Below the pieces are notes generated by a model. It was not told where the DNA came from, did not search any database, and saw only the letters and a list, made by a program, of their open reading frames with translations. Positions 1 to 13,100 of a DNA stretch of 64,000 nt are shown piece by piece (positions within the stretch are counted from its first letter, which is position 1; each line of letters starts with the position of its first letter). Source of the DNA: Ophthalmolycus amberensis (taxonomy: Eukaryota; Chordata; Actinopteri; Perciformes; Zoarcidae); contig JAFEUB010001020.1 of the NCBI GenBank assembly GCA_024529925.1, positions 1,008,501 to 1,072,500 of the forward strand, written 5' to 3'. Made by a program: the position numbers and the translations under genes.

Positions 1-3000
1 GCATTTAGGAACACTTAAGCAGGTTTGAGCAGACTTAAAATTTGTCTTCCAGGTGTGTATGCAGCTTGTGTGGCTACAGCGTCCCTCTAACAGAGCGTGT
101 GGAGCTCCAAACCTCTTACTTCAGCTGTCCTGACAAAGGGCATATTGACTACTTTTTACTTTCTGTACAACTTGTTGCATCTGACATTTTCTACTTGGGT
201 CTTTTTTGTATTCTGCTGTACATGGATGTAAAAAATAAGTCACTTGTACACGGTTAATGTCAAACCACATTTTCCACAATAGTTACTTTTCTTAACATAC
301 ACCTACTTAAAGAATTTTGCATTGAAGATATCCAGAGTTCATGCATGACAGTTACACAAACTTTTTATTCCAGATTCATCAAAACCTGGGGTTTAGATAA
401 CTCCCCGCAACTACCTCAGACAGCAGAGTCGGCAGGCTTGTAAATGATTTCAGATTTTGGCAGAGCTTCCTCTGCAGCAACAAGGCTTTACAACTTTTCC
501 CATATGCATAAGTCACAACCAACAACTTGGTTTGATTACATTTCAACCTGCCTCAGGACCCTGCAGCTGTATTCTTGCAGCTTCCCAATACAAACAGTTG
601 CTCCTATTGCCAAAATGTTTAGAATTGCAAAACTACCAGAAAAAAATTCCCATTACAGTTGAGACAAGATCCTGGATCCAGCTGGATAAATGAAAGTTTT
701 CTCATGCCAACCAACAGCACTACTTAAAGACCTGCACAAAGCGGAGCCATTTTCCCCATTAATAGCAAATAGATTAAGAACTTAAATGACTTTACATTTG
801 AAATGCCTATGGCTTACATTTTAATTAGATGTTCCTTGCATACATGGTAGATATAATTACACCATGTCTGAATAGACTAATTACGGTACACTCTGCTTTA
901 GTTTACCCTCCACTATTAGATACTTGGTAGATGTTTAACAGAAACACTGTTCATTTGCATGCTCGTAACAGAACACAATTTAAAATGCACAGGTCAAGGT
1001 TTACTCAAGCCGTTTTTTTTTTGCTATGGCAACGTCAGCCCTCCTGGCCAAATTGTACCTATCTGCTGTTTCCGGAGGCTGCTGGGTCAGCTTTAAACTC
1101 CCCACTTTCAGCTGTAGAAATCTTGAGAAACACCTCGTCTCCCGCGAGCTTTTGTGGGTGAAGATGACACTAAAAGCAGAATAAAGGCGTCGATTATTTT
1201 TGGAAATCTGCGGGTCTGTTTTAAGTCGGGAAAGGTTCTCTTCACTAAAAAAGGCTCAATCCTCTTCTCTCCTTTTCCAGCAGCAATTTGCTGCATGACA
1301 ATACAGGAGAGGATGACACAAGGTGAGATGACCTTAAAAAAAGACACACAATAAAGAAGTATCTACTTTTTTTGTGTGAAGACACTGATGAGAGGCCAGG
1401 TTGATCTGACATAAAAGATGTGGTGTGAATGTCATGTGTGGCCTATTCCACATTTACACAAGCTCACACTCATACAGTGAGCTACAGGATAACATTACCA
1501 TTCAAAGAGAACTTTGAGTGAATCGAAAGTAGCCCATTCAGCTGAGTCGATCTCGCTCTTTAGCCCTTTTCATCACTTTCGCCTTTACAAACAAGAGCAG
1601 CATTCACATGCACTGATGCACATGAAAATGCAGTATACACACACACACACACACACACAGAAGTAGGACATCTGACAAGCAGATCACTCTGCTCTTGTTA
1701 AAAATGCATGAGGGCTGGCATCCCATTTGGATAGTGAAAAGAGAGTGGAAAGAGAGTGGCAAAGCAGCGGTAGTGACGGGGTGAAGTGACATCGCAGAGA
1801 AAAATGACGGTCTCAAAAGTCTTCTTAAATAGCTCTGAGGAGGATGAAATGAAATTAGAATCATGGAGGACAGAAAGCCTCAGTGGCGTATTTAAAAGAG
1901 AACGGAGAAGGAGATGCAATTATCATTAACGAGTGCGACAGGTGCGACACGCTCATCAGCAACCGCCACGGTGACTAGGCGTCGTTAGGGAGCGCTAAAG
2001 AAAGACAGCCAATCAGGATGGAAAGTTGAATTCAGGGACAGAGGAGGATCAAGGAGTTATTAATTAAAGCTGGTGGAGATTTCACGCTGAGCAATTGAAC
2101 AGCTTTTATTCGTACAAAAATGAACCCCCAAAAAAAGGAATCTGTGTTTAATGTTCAGTGATGAGATTCGAGTGGTCGCTGACTTTGCGTTTGTTCACTG
2201 TTGTTGGCGGAAGTAAAACAAACGATGGTGTCATTTCACCTCTCTGTGCTGAGGAATTGAGCTCACTACAATAGTAAACTATACTTGGTAAAAGACTTCT
2301 GAAGAGTGTATTTCAGAAGTACTGAATACCAAAAAACGCATCTAAACTGTCTTCCCATTACACAGCGAGTTGATCAGATAATAAGTCCAGGTAAAGTCAA
2401 ATTTGAGACTTGTTTCTAAGCATATTATACATGTAATACATACATATTATTGCTGAAAACATGTGAAAAGACTAAACTAAAGAGTGCTTTATTGTGTAGT
2501 CTTTTTGTGGGCAGGCCTAAACATGTTAAAATGACCGAGTGCTCATGACAGCTAGCTGCATGCATGTTCCAGTTAAACTATTGCTTACGTCATGGACCCC
2601 CACGGAATGACTGGTTTCACTGTAAGAACTTGACCAATACAGTCCGATAACATTTGGCAAGTCTATAGGGGCCGTATGGTTGAATTTCTTTTATCATTCA
2701 ATCTGTGGAAAATTCTTGCAAAACATTTTGTCACTTACAATGGTCCGCAATGCAAATGTTGTGTCGTTTAGAAAAAAACGTTACACCGTACAACATGACA
2801 AAACAGTGGATTATTTTTCCTGCTTTGACACCACGGTTGCACTGCAAAACAGCTACACCACAAAGAGCGCCAGATTGATGCATTTAGATTTAAAATGTAC
2901 AAAACTTTCTTCTGGGGGAGAACCCGAGAAGGTCCGACGTCCACCCACAATCTCATAACATCCTGTGGGGAACACTGGATATGCACCAGGTTCAAATATG

Positions 3001-4589
3001 TTCAAATATATTAAATATATCGGTTAGAGTTGGTCTTAAAAGTGTTAAGAAGTCCAGTTTAACATACAATAGTTTGGCATGATGAAAGTTATGTATTTTG
3101 AAATAAATCCCCGAGCTTGGGACCTTTTTTTTTTTTGCAAAAAAAAAATCATCTGTTGATCAGAGTTACCACTGTCACTGAATGTTTGAGCTCCTCATCA
3201 TGACAGTCAGTCTGAAAAATGCTAACAGCTGCATCAAAACATTTTTCCGAAAACAGCTGTTGGAAAAATGGTGGTCTGTCTTACATTCAAGCCAACACAA
3301 TATTAAAACCCAGTGGGCCCCACAATAGCTCTGGTGTTTCTTCAGTTTGATGACAATTGAATGTGCATTCATGTGAAAATAGTCCCCAATAAATGTACTT
3401 CTGTTGAGGTAAGATTTAAGGATTTTAGACTCAGGATGTTTTAGGGAATGACTTGACTTTTGCTAAACGCAATTCAACGACATATTTGCAACCCGTTTCT
3501 AAGAATTTAAGTCTTTAGTCAATTTGAATGGACTTAGGGCTGAGTGCCATGAACAGGGTAGAGAAGTCGGAAAACACAGAGATGAACTGACGCATTGTTG
3601 GTTTTGATGTGATGTGATGTTAAAAAAATAAAGAATATGGGAACTGTATTTAAAAGCTGCCTCTGATGGGAAAGTTATGCCTGATGGTGCCATCTTGATC
3701 CGTTTGCAGTTATTCTCTTTGGCTTTCAGTGAAATTCAAACACCGGAGTTGCTGAACCTGAGAGCCAGCAGGGCGTTTGATTCATCGCGGTGTATACAGC
3801 CAGCTTTTTTTTCCTCTCCTGTGGCTGCACCCACCGAGCAGGTCTCCGTTTGAAAGCTCTTACTGGAAACGAGTATCGGCCGGTGCCCATTTCTCCCGCC
3901 ATGTGGCCGACTGACCCGGTGGCTTCTGGGAATGGACCCCGCGGCATTGAAAAGACACGACTCGGCCTATACGCCTCAGTTTGCACAGCCTTTCGAGCAA
4001 ATTTCTTTCTTCTGGGTTGCCAAGGTAACCCCGGGGCTGGAAAGAAAAGAAAAAAAACATCCCACTTACTGTCTACACAGCTGAGAGAGAAAGCAGGCCA
4101 GCCCATGTATTCTATGATTTAGGTACAGTCGGGGGTGTTTTTCACGGTGGTAACGTGACGCTGTGTATTTCCAGTCCGGCCCTGCGATGGTTTTTATTGT
4201 CCCCTTTCCAGTTCTGTGAAACATGTTCTCGTAAACTGACTAAGTTGACACACTCTCTCGGCGGCGGCGCACCTGTAGTGTGAATGTGCTCATTCTTAAC
4301 AGGAGAAGCCACACACGCTGAAAGAGGTTCGACATGACGTACTGCGGAACACGCTGCAAAACCGCAGGATTTCTGAAGAAATTTGGGCTTGAAATAACAT
4401 CACTTCCTCTTCTCCTCTCAAAGGCAGAAAGAAACGTTCTACGTATGAAACAGATGAAGACAGACTGTGTGCGGAACTCAAAACGCTACACTAACAGATG
4501 TTTCTGTTTCATCTTCACTAAACATATTCTGTCAGTGTTTATTGAAATGGAGTCTTGAATGTCAAAATGGTTTATTGGTCACACAGGCA
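1..4589. other. Unassigned non-coding DNA
   Basis: No coding exon, RNA gene or complete mobile element is recognised here. The open frames are short (126 codons at most), overlap on both strands and carry no domain I know. Composition is ordinary and AT-leaning, with short A and T runs. The one simple repeat is listed separately. Confidence 0.6.
1637..1659. repeat. (AC)n microsatellite
   Basis: An uninterrupted AC dinucleotide run of about eleven units. On the minus strand it encodes a VCVCVC stretch that is an artefact. Confidence 0.95.
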
Positions 4590-5075
4590 CAGTCAGCAGA
4601 TCCTTTAAGTAGAAGTACGAATACCCCAGTGTAATAATACTACTACAAGTCTTGTAGTAAGTTAAAGTACCATACGGAAGTATTCAGCGTAAAAGTACTA
4701 GTTTATACAGAAAAATGTCTCCTTTGAGTGTTTTACCAATATATATCATTAGATTATCATTACTTACAGAATAATAGTAACAATTTGGTCTGTAAAGCAC
4801 AATTACCCAGAGCCAAAAGTGACACCTTCACAGTGCTTGTTTTATCCACACCCCAAAACAATTGAAAAATCTTATGGAAAACAATTACATTTAATTGAGT
4901 TGTAACAAAGAAACATATTCTATAACATGCTAAATCTGGATTTGTGAAGGAACTACTAAAGAACTGGTGTGTTTCTGTGAATTGTAGTAGAAATATAAGA
5001 AAATAGAAGAGTCGAGTCCATGTTCCTCAAATTTGTACTGAAGTACAATACTTGGGTACATTTTACATTGTAACA
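4590..5075 (+). repeat. Decayed AAGTAC-rich dispersed repeat
   Basis: The block is dense in AAGTAC/GTACTT words, for example near 4610-4700 and again at 5035-5062. It runs from a part resembling 'aagtagaagtac' to a part resembling 'gtactgaagtacaatac'. I recognise this as a very common dispersed repeat of spiny-rayed fish whose class I cannot name. Antisense fragments of the same family lie near 13861 and 29972. The middle is diverged, so the outer limits are approximate. Confidence 0.6.
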
Positions 5076-5079
5076 TCCC

Positions 5080-8000
5080 AACAGTGGTCACCAGTCATAC
5101 TAAATATTACTGAATGTCCCTCGGCAATCTGCCAAGAGAATGACAATTTAACCTCACAGCAAATTGTAAGAATAGCAAAGAATCCAATATCTATATGTTG
5201 ACATGCAAAAAAAAACCTAGAGGGATGATGACGTGAGTTAACGTTTGAATTCCAAATGAGAGAGAGGCTCACATGATTATTCCTGCCTCATATTTCTCAC
5301 CACAATAGATTTCCTGAAATTCTTATTTCCACCAGCATGTCACGGGAGGTGCAGAATCAATACAAAAAAGAAAATCTGATTCTGATTGAAAGTTACCGTA
5401 TTGTGAGCAGAGAGAAATCACATAAGCTTCGTTTCAAGGGAGAATGAAACGTGGATGAAGGCGGTCATTATGCCCCCACAGCTCTGCTACTCGTGTAACA
5501 CAACACAGTGAGTATTTCACACGCTGTATATTCCATCAGCAATGGATGTGCTGCAATACTGAACGAGGAAACGGCTTTTTGTGATAAAAAATGTCCTATC
5601 CTACCCGACGCTAAACAAACGACAATTTTGACACACTTGATTTCACAGGTTCCTGTCTTTAAAACACCAACACGTCCCTTCATCAAAACATGTGGCATCG
5701 AGTCAAAACAAGGCGGCGTTATTTTCAGTCAAATTTAGTGATGCGGTTTGAGATAAAAGAACCCGAACGCTCTTTTGTCGTCATTTATCATTTCCAGCTG
5801 CAAAAAACCGCGACAGGCTATTACTTGATAGCAGTTGATGGAAGGTTTCATGCCTGATAAGATATATCTTTATAGTGACAGCATTCATTTTTTCCCACAT
5901 TATTCAAGCCTAACTGCTCTATTCAATTTGACCCAGTCACACTTTGTCTCTTTAGCATCCGGCTATCTAAATGAAGAACGGCTCCTTGGCGAGACAGTGA
6001 GAGGATTCTGGATCGGCTTTTATGTTGATCGGAGACCAGTTGAAGAAACGCACATTTTCCAAGTCAGAATATTCTGTGGCACATATTTGGCCGTTAGACC
6101 AACAGACGGCTTCGCGGATCAGATTTGCCCAGAGACGGGTGAACTCAGGTCCTCTTGTTAACCCTGTTCAGGACTCCAGACTGCGGCCATTTGTTGTGAG
6201 TGTGCGAGCCTCCAAAGTTTCAAAAGTCAAGTTGACGAGCGAGAAAATGCTGGTGCGTAGGGAAGGAAACGTGATACATTGCATTTTGATAGATGTCTTT
6301 ATATTTGACTTTTTTACAAATGAACCGAGGGGAATAAACATGGAGTCATGCAGACTGAACTCGTTGATTTGACAGTTTTGGCGATTTACGTCCTGCATCA
6401 TCTGGAGGACCCATGTGGGGAACAAAAATTTTGGGTAATCGGTAGAAGTTCGTGCAGCACTTTAATGCATCTGATGCGTGCATTTATGTTCTTTGGTGTC
6501 CCTTTATTAGTATTAGACTGCAAATCGACCGCATGTTAATGACTCGGGGCTAATTGCTGTGGAATCGCAGACTTAATTGACTGAAAAAGTACAAAGATTA
6601 AGTTACAAGCCCAGCAGTTTTAAACAGCTTATGACCTAATAATCAGAGAAACATGTCATATAATCCTGTGGTTGGTTCGTTTGCTTTCACACCGCAAAAA
6701 CTGCACTAGACCCATCTTTTGCGGCCTCGGTGTTCGGTCCACACCGGGGTTTGATTGACAGCTTTCACACCAGCTCAAACAAACCGTACCATCCGGCTGA
6801 CAGACATCAGTTCGTCATGTGTGAAAGCACCCTCATCTGGTGTATATTAAATGTCACTACAACATATTTCAGAAAAGTATACGCAACCTCCTTACAATGA
6901 ACAATGTTCTCTCTCTGGTCTCTCTTCATCTTAAGAGCAAGTAATTACAATTTACACTGAGAACATTTAAAAAGAGCTCCCTTTCAGTCGTTCGACTTCT
7001 ACATCATTTTGCTGACGTAAGCTGGAAAGTCAAGATAACAGCACTTGTTCTTTTCCAGGCAATATATTTGGTACTCGTTCCACCCATGATCAGCAATCTG
7101 AAGAAAATCACTTGGCCGGGCTTCATGATCCGTCTGATGACTGGAACCCCTCAACTATACTGCTCTAAATCAGCAGTGCGAGTCAAAAGAGTTGGGAGGC
7201 ATTTGCATTTTCTTTCTTTTCTTCTCAGACAAAAGACCAATAAAAAAGTTGTAAAATGTTTTAACTGGTAGACTTGTCTATGTCCTGCCCTGGAGGGGGG
7301 AGGGGCGTAAAGTGACTGAGCCTTCACTCATATTTATCGCAGCCCTCGGTGCAGTGATTTAGGGATCGCGCACCAACTCTCTGAGCACCTTTCAGTCATC
7401 GCATTCCTCGCCACAAAACTGAGGCTCAATCATAATGTCATATTCCGCGGTGCTTGGGTTACAGTGACTGGTTGCAGTGTGCTCACCCTGTGCCTTCAGG
7501 GTCAGAGGAGACCAAACCATATAAAACTCTGTCAGCAGAGGGGAGGGAGGGCACATCAACATGTGGTTACGCACCTGTAATAACATGCTGTCCACCTCTT
7601 ATGTACACTGTTGCACACCTGTGAGTCACGCTCTTGCGGAGTCAGCGTTTTATTTGCTTGCATAGCCTTACCTAGTGTAGCTGGGCTGCTCGCTGTACTC
7701 AGTGGCCCAACAGACAGCGCATTCATTTCATTAGGAAATGTATCGGCGATAGCTCAGCACGAAGATTATTTTCCATCTTTTTTTACAGACGGCGTATTGT
7801 TATGTAGAAGCAGACGGACTTTAAACAAGTCCAAAACGCAGGAAAATTCTGTAAGAAAAACAGACATGCTAAACTCAATCTCCTAAACTCCAGCTGGGGC
7901 GCCAAATAAGCTGAATAAAGATGAGAGTCCCCACAGCACCTTCCAGAAAACGACATTATATCCTCGCTGCATGGAGTGCTGTGAAGGATTATTTGTTATT

Positions 8001-8162
8001 ACAAATAGATAAATCCCTTCAGATGATTCATGTGCGACTTCTTTGTTTGCACCGACTCCCCTTGCCATTGTTACCAGAGGTAGAAAAGTCAGCGGATGAT
8101 GCAGTGTGGACTACGACTGTGGTGGACCGTGAACCGTGGACCGTGTGGACGGAAAATGAATA
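5080..8162. other. Unassigned non-coding DNA
   Basis: No supported gene. A stretch near 6680-6850 carries two copies of a 'ctttcacacc' word and its inverse 'tgtgtgaaagc', suggesting an old inverted-repeat element, but no clean ends could be set. The segment 7290-7600 has balanced composition and no repeat signature, so it could be conserved regulatory DNA. That is a guess. Confidence 0.5.
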
Positions 8163-8440
8163 AACATAAATAGATATTAGAGAGGAAACTATAACCTGTT
8201 TACACGAACTAAGCAGCTTATGATACATTAAAACTATTGATGACAAGATTTGTTTTAATCAATGGAAATACAATCTTTTATTTCCTAATCATTGTGTGCC
8301 TTTATGAAAAAACACCATAAAATACTTTATTACTTTTTGGTTGAAATGATGTTTGAAGGATCAGGGATCTCTAAGAGTTATATTTTCTTCTTTTTTTCTT
8401 TTGTGCCGATCCGATTTTTGATGAGATCTGTGACTGTGTG
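8163..8440 (+). mobile_element. hAT-like element fragment, same family as the 57.6-58.2 kb copy
   Basis: The sequence from 'aacataaatagatatt' at 8163 matches, with scattered changes, the stretch starting near 57998. The match resumes at about 8369 ('atctctaagagttat') through the 'gtgccgatccga' word near 8403. It corresponds to about 58107-58175 in the other copy. Roughly 85 bases of T-rich sequence (about 8273-8360) are present here and absent there. No terminal repeat or target duplication is visible, so this is a fragment. Confidence 0.65.
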
Positions 8441-8452
8441 AGTTTCATGAGT

Positions 8453-8690
8453 TTTCAGTTCATGAAAGTTAACTGTAACATTTAAATCGACTCAAAATGT
8501 CTCATTCAGCGTTCGATTGAACTGAGCTTCACCCTCTCGTGTCACTTCGGTTGCAAAAAGTCAAGATGGCAACGACCAAAATCCAAGATGGCGACCGCCA
8601 AAATACCAAACGTGAGGCGACAAAACCGTAGTGCACAAAGCAATGGGTGACGTCACGGTAAATGCATCCACTTCCTATATAGTCTATGAC
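8453..8690 (+). repeat. Dispersed family R, copy 1 (right part)
   Basis: It shares with the copies at 24881, 55488 (antisense) and 61086 an ordered set of words: 'gttcatgaaagttaa', 'ggttgcaaaaag', 'aagatggc', a 'caatgggtga' word, and a terminal 'cacttcctatatagtctatg'. Only the right portion is present. The family looks non-coding and non-autonomous. I recognise it as a frequent fish repeat but cannot assign its class. Confidence 0.7.
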
Positions 8691-9269
8691 TGTCCCACTC
8701 ATTATAACCTGACCCAATACAAATCACATGAATCATATTAAGACAGTCAAAGAGGAAAATACATTAACACGTCTGTGGTGCATGAATAAGCGCATTAACC
8801 CTTGTATGGTGTTCATTTTTTTGTTACTCAGCAGGTGTTGTGGGTCTGTTGGACCCGCTGTATTTTTGGGTTTTTAATTCAACACAATCAAACAATTTTA
8901 TGTTAAAATACTCAACAGATGTTTTCTTCATCCCAATTAGAAGCAATATAAACAGCAAATATGGTTGATATTTGCCCTTTAACTTTGTTATAACACATTT
9001 ACGAATTAAAGTGCTACTCGTTTTTTTGTTTTTTTTGATAAAATCAAGAAAATCAATTATAATCAAGATATGAGTGGACAAAATTCAACAAATTTACAAA
9101 TGAAGCAAGGTTGTTCATAACTATTGACTTTTATTTATTTGAATTTCATTGAATTTCATTAGTAATCAGGTAATTTTACATAGCACAACACACAGTTTAC
9201 ATTGAACACATTGAACACATTACATTGTTGAGCAAATTGCCTTTTCATACCAGCCTATACAACACCAGC

Positions 9270-9845
9270 CTATTCAACACATGAGTGGCAGAGTTTTACT
9301 GTGTGTGTGTTGCATATGTACTTCTTGCACTTGATGCATGTATATTGCGTCTTTCTGTCCGTCTTGGGTCCACACACTTCGCAGCGTTTCTTTTTGTTGC
9401 TGCCGGCCGCAACCTAGAATGATGAAAAGATCATGAATTTTACTAAAACCTCTGTCTCGCAAGGTATGAGTGTCAAACATATACTGCAACAGCATCACAC
9501 ACTTACCTCAGGCTCTGCAGATGGTGGTTCTGTAGGTTGGGTGGATGGGGCACCAGCATTGTCCTCCTGAATCCTCCTCACGGTGGCTGCAGAGGCTGAG
9601 GTTCTCGGAACATGCTGTCTTCTCAGGATTTGTGGTTTCACCAGTGTCTTTCCAAGTTCCTCGAGAAAGAGGCGTCTCCTCTGGAGCTTCCCTCTGTTCC
9701 ACTCTGGGTTCAATGCCATCCAGATGACAAAGGCGTTGTACGCCGAGAAGTCCAGTATGTCAAAGAAAATCACCAGTGGCCAGCGTAGGGTCCTCCTCTT
9801 GCAGCTGTAGGCAGACACCAGCTTGTCCATGTTGTCCACCCCTCC
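9270..9845 (-). pseudogene. piggyBac-like transposase, C-terminal fragment (two exons)
   Basis: Exon one (9845 to 9507) starts in a GGVDNMDK motif matching the region of the third catalytic aspartate of piggyBac transposases. It continues with YSCKRRT-RWP, a FFDILDFSAYNAFVIW stretch and an RRLFLEELGK motif typical of the family. Exon two (9413 to 9270) encodes about 47 residues with CEVCG, CIKCKKYIC, NTH and a final CHSC, the expected C-terminal cysteine-rich zinc-binding domain. The two join in phase zero across a probable 93-bp intron. In-frame TAA at 9848-9846 precedes the GGVD motif, and the N-terminal and first two catalytic aspartate regions are absent. It therefore cannot encode an active enzyme. 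Whether the tail once served another protein is unknown. Confidence 0.88.
9414..9506 (-). other. Probable 93-bp intron inside the transposase fragment
   Basis: On the minus strand, exon one ends at a GAG codon followed by GTAAGT, a near-ideal 5' splice site. A pyrimidine-rich stretch ends in TTCTAG directly before GTTGCG, which opens the zinc-tail frame. Reading through the donor gives a stop after three codons. Removing exactly this segment restores one continuous family-typical frame in phase zero. Confidence 0.75.
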
Positions 9846-10135
9846 TTACAGCAGGCCCAGACATGAGGAGGACAGACTGAAGGTACACAGGACCTACAAT
9901 TTCCACACTTTTATTAGCCCGGGTCCAGTGGACCCGAAGACCCTGTATGTAATATAAATGTGTAGGGGGGGGTTACGGTGTGCGGTCGATGAAAATGTTG
10001 TCTGATATATGTTCTTTGCAGAAAATGAGCCAAGGCCAATAAGTCTGAGTTTGAAAAAATAATGAATCATATTATTTTTGTTTTGATGAAAAATGAAAAC
10101 GGGTCCCACAGACCCGAACACCATACAAGGGTTAA

Positions 10136-13100
10136 GGGACACAGTCTGAGGGTTTAAGATTATATGGTCACCCTAGCTTACCATGCATTCACAACCCTTA
10201 TTTTACCACATGACTCACATTACTATCAAACATAACCAGGTGATTTACACCTCTAATATGTCATGGTGAGCCAAAGGAAACTAAACAAAAAGGCTTTTAT
10301 TCGTCCGTTTTTGGAAGCACAACGTTGGCACGCTTGTCAGACCTCATTTGAAATCCTCAAGGAAAATAAAGTCTGGACTCACTGGTCCATAAAGAAACCC
10401 GTCCTGAGCCTCGGCCCGTGTGCAAAACACAGGTTCCTCTGGCGGGCACATGCCAGACCTGCGCACCTCCACTGCAGAAGCAGGTGTGGCAGCATCCGAC
10501 CAAGATTTATAGTTTCTTTTAAACTACAAATGTTTATATCATGAATGTTCTCGGTGGCCAAACTCTGTGGCAAATGGGGGTTTCCCGCACGCACTCGGTC
10601 TCTCTCCTCCCAGCTAGCAAGGGCGCTAGCATATTAGCATCAGTCCAGGTGTGGCTATGGCGCTCGAACTACTGTCTAAAAACAACTCCAAAGCATGACT
10701 TACTCTCCCGTTTTAACACGTTACACACTGATATAGATCTCCCGGCTCTTAGCTTCGATGAAGGACAGTTCATTATCAGAATGTACAGCACTTGCCATGC
10801 TTAGCGTCACTTTCACCATCTTCTCTAGTGCACTGTCTTGCATCTGTTTCCCCCTCTTTTCAGTCCTAAAATGCCAGTAAGTTATGATACTCTTCTCTGA
10901 TTGGCTAATAACAAATTGACACCTGGCAAGGACCAGAGAGGTTCAAGGGCTCCTCAAAACAGAGGACATTTCAATAGCTCACCAAACTATACATTTCTTG
11001 ATAGTAATTCAAAAGTTAGCATATTTCAAAATATAGCCGAGTGTATATTAGTTGATGGAAAAACACATCAAAAAACAATATGTATACAGAAGGTTACTAC
11101 ATTTGCAAAAGTAACTCTGCATTCATTGGTTTGTATTCCAACACACACACTCAATTCATTTATTAGATTTTTAAAAAGCATTACACTTGCTGAACTCATA
11201 TCAGTATCAGTTAGTCCTGATCCTAAAAACCTTGCAAATATGAAAAATATGTAAACTAAGCAGCGAAACAAGGTTAGATTAAAACAAAACAACCTGACAT
11301 TCTTCCTTATTATAAAAATGTACACTGCAATACAAGGACAGTGTTGTTCTACAGGTGTACTCAGATCTGAACCTATGAGGAGGCTGACTTTGTCCCTGCG
11401 ACATGCAACTTTAGCTTCTGTCCTTTCATGCACGTAGCCATCAAGTGCATGTTTAAGACTCCTTCAACAAGATCCTTAATTTAAACATTAAACTAATTTG
11501 TTCGCAAACAGATCACTATGAACTAGCCAAAGCTGAAATTTTTTTTTTTTAACTCTGTCCGACAACCCATTGTTTCACGAAACTACCAATAATTCTGGGT
11601 GTTTTAAGAAAGCTTGACAGACACAGCAAAAGTAACTATGGGGGGGGTCTAGCTAACTGTCAACATACCAGCACGTCTGACATTCCATCTCTAAATGATC
11701 AGAGGCTCGTGGGGTAAATGGAAAACATTCCAGAAATGGAGAATATGAAGGAATAGGGGACTTCCCAAACATGTGAAACAGATGCTTCTCATTCTCTCTA
11801 TCTCCTTCCCATGAACTCTCTACAATGAAGGCGAGTAAAACCATTTGGACAAGATAGATGAGGTTGTATACCACCTGGCACGGCTCGGGAAACTATGAGT
11901 CAACTTCAATGAACATTAAATCCTCAAAAAACAGACGAATAAAGCAGGTTGGTAATTGATTTAGAATTTTTCTTTTTTGGTCCTATACGTTTGGAGCAGA
12001 GGAAAGAATCTGGCTCATTCAATTGGCCTCAATAATGAGCTGGATGGAAATCAATACACACTCTCTTACTCAGTGTGTGTTTGGGCTATAATTAGCTGAC
12101 TTCTGTAGTGGTTTATGTGGCTCAGAACACACAATCCTCGTCTTAGAAACAGTAAAATACTAGTGTTAAAAAAAACACAGCTTAAAGCTGAAACAGATAA
12201 ATATTTCTGCAGAATGTTCATTATTTTCCAAGCAGTTTATCCCCCTCTCTTTTTCTTTGCCCACCAAAAAAGGGGCCTCGGCGGTTGTAAGTGGTTGTAA
12301 TTGTACATCTGGTAGCAGTTAGAGCCGCGTACTTGGCAACGCCGAGCTTTTCTGCCGCTCTGCGGCGCGTTCCAGGACCGGCTCGGTTCCCTCATTGTGT
12401 CTCCTGGATGGAAACAGAAGAGACGTTGGATTCATAGGAGCCATCCCACACCTTTGGTCTCATGGGGGGAGAGGGGGGGGGGGAGGCGACACGCAGAAGT
12501 CTCCTTCACATCTGTGCTTCGATTTCTTTTCCTGAATCCTCACACGTTGAATGAAAGGATGAGATGGAGGAGACGAGGGATGTAAACACCTCCGGAGATG
12601 ATTGATGACAATAGCGGAGCAGATTCAAGGCCCGCCTTTCACACCTATAATGATGATATTACACGGCGCTATTCTCCCTCTTGATTAAATTGGTATTTTC
12701 AATGTGACTATCACTTTCTCTCCAGGTGGAGGACAAAAAAAACTACTGTTATTTTCTCCCAGTGGTAGAAAGGCAACGAGAGCGTTTGAACAGCTGAATC
12801 TACGTCTTGAACTCGGCTTTGTTTCACGTTCCCCTCCAGTCTCTCACCATTTACTACAACCCCTTTTCTGATAAGAGCGCCTTGCTATTACCCCAAACAA
12901 AACGACGATGGAGAGATGAAATAGACAGACCTCCTATGTAGTGAAAATGGCACCATCCCCAACAGAGCCATTACTGTGTTATTTCATGCCATTTGTTGTC
13001 CAAGATGGGTCCCCACTCGACCTTCCAGCCAGAGCGAATGTTTGCCTGGCAACAAAATGAGATGTGTGCGTGAAGCCGGCTCCGAACAAGTGCTCCGTCC

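Larger units (their letters stand above)
8795..10135 (-). mobile_element. Internally deleted piggyBac-family DNA transposon with TTAA duplication
   Basis: The element proper is 8799-10131 (1,333 bp). It begins CCCTTGTATGGTGTTC and ends with the exact inverse at 10116-10131, a perfect 16-bp terminal inverted repeat. TTAA flanks both ends (8795-8798 and 10132-10135), the hallmark piggyBac target site. A near-palindromic word of the form GGGTCnnnnGGACCCG recurs at 8842-8857, 9920-9936 and, with slight change, 10100-10115. These are likely subterminal transposase-binding sites. The minus strand encodes only the C-terminal part of a transposase, so this copy is non-autonomous. Confidence 0.93.

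Noticed and set aside
42..257. Possible exon after a 'cttccag' acceptor-like word at the window start
   Set aside because: The 71-codon frame has no recognisable domain and no donor could be supported; evidence is too weak to call.
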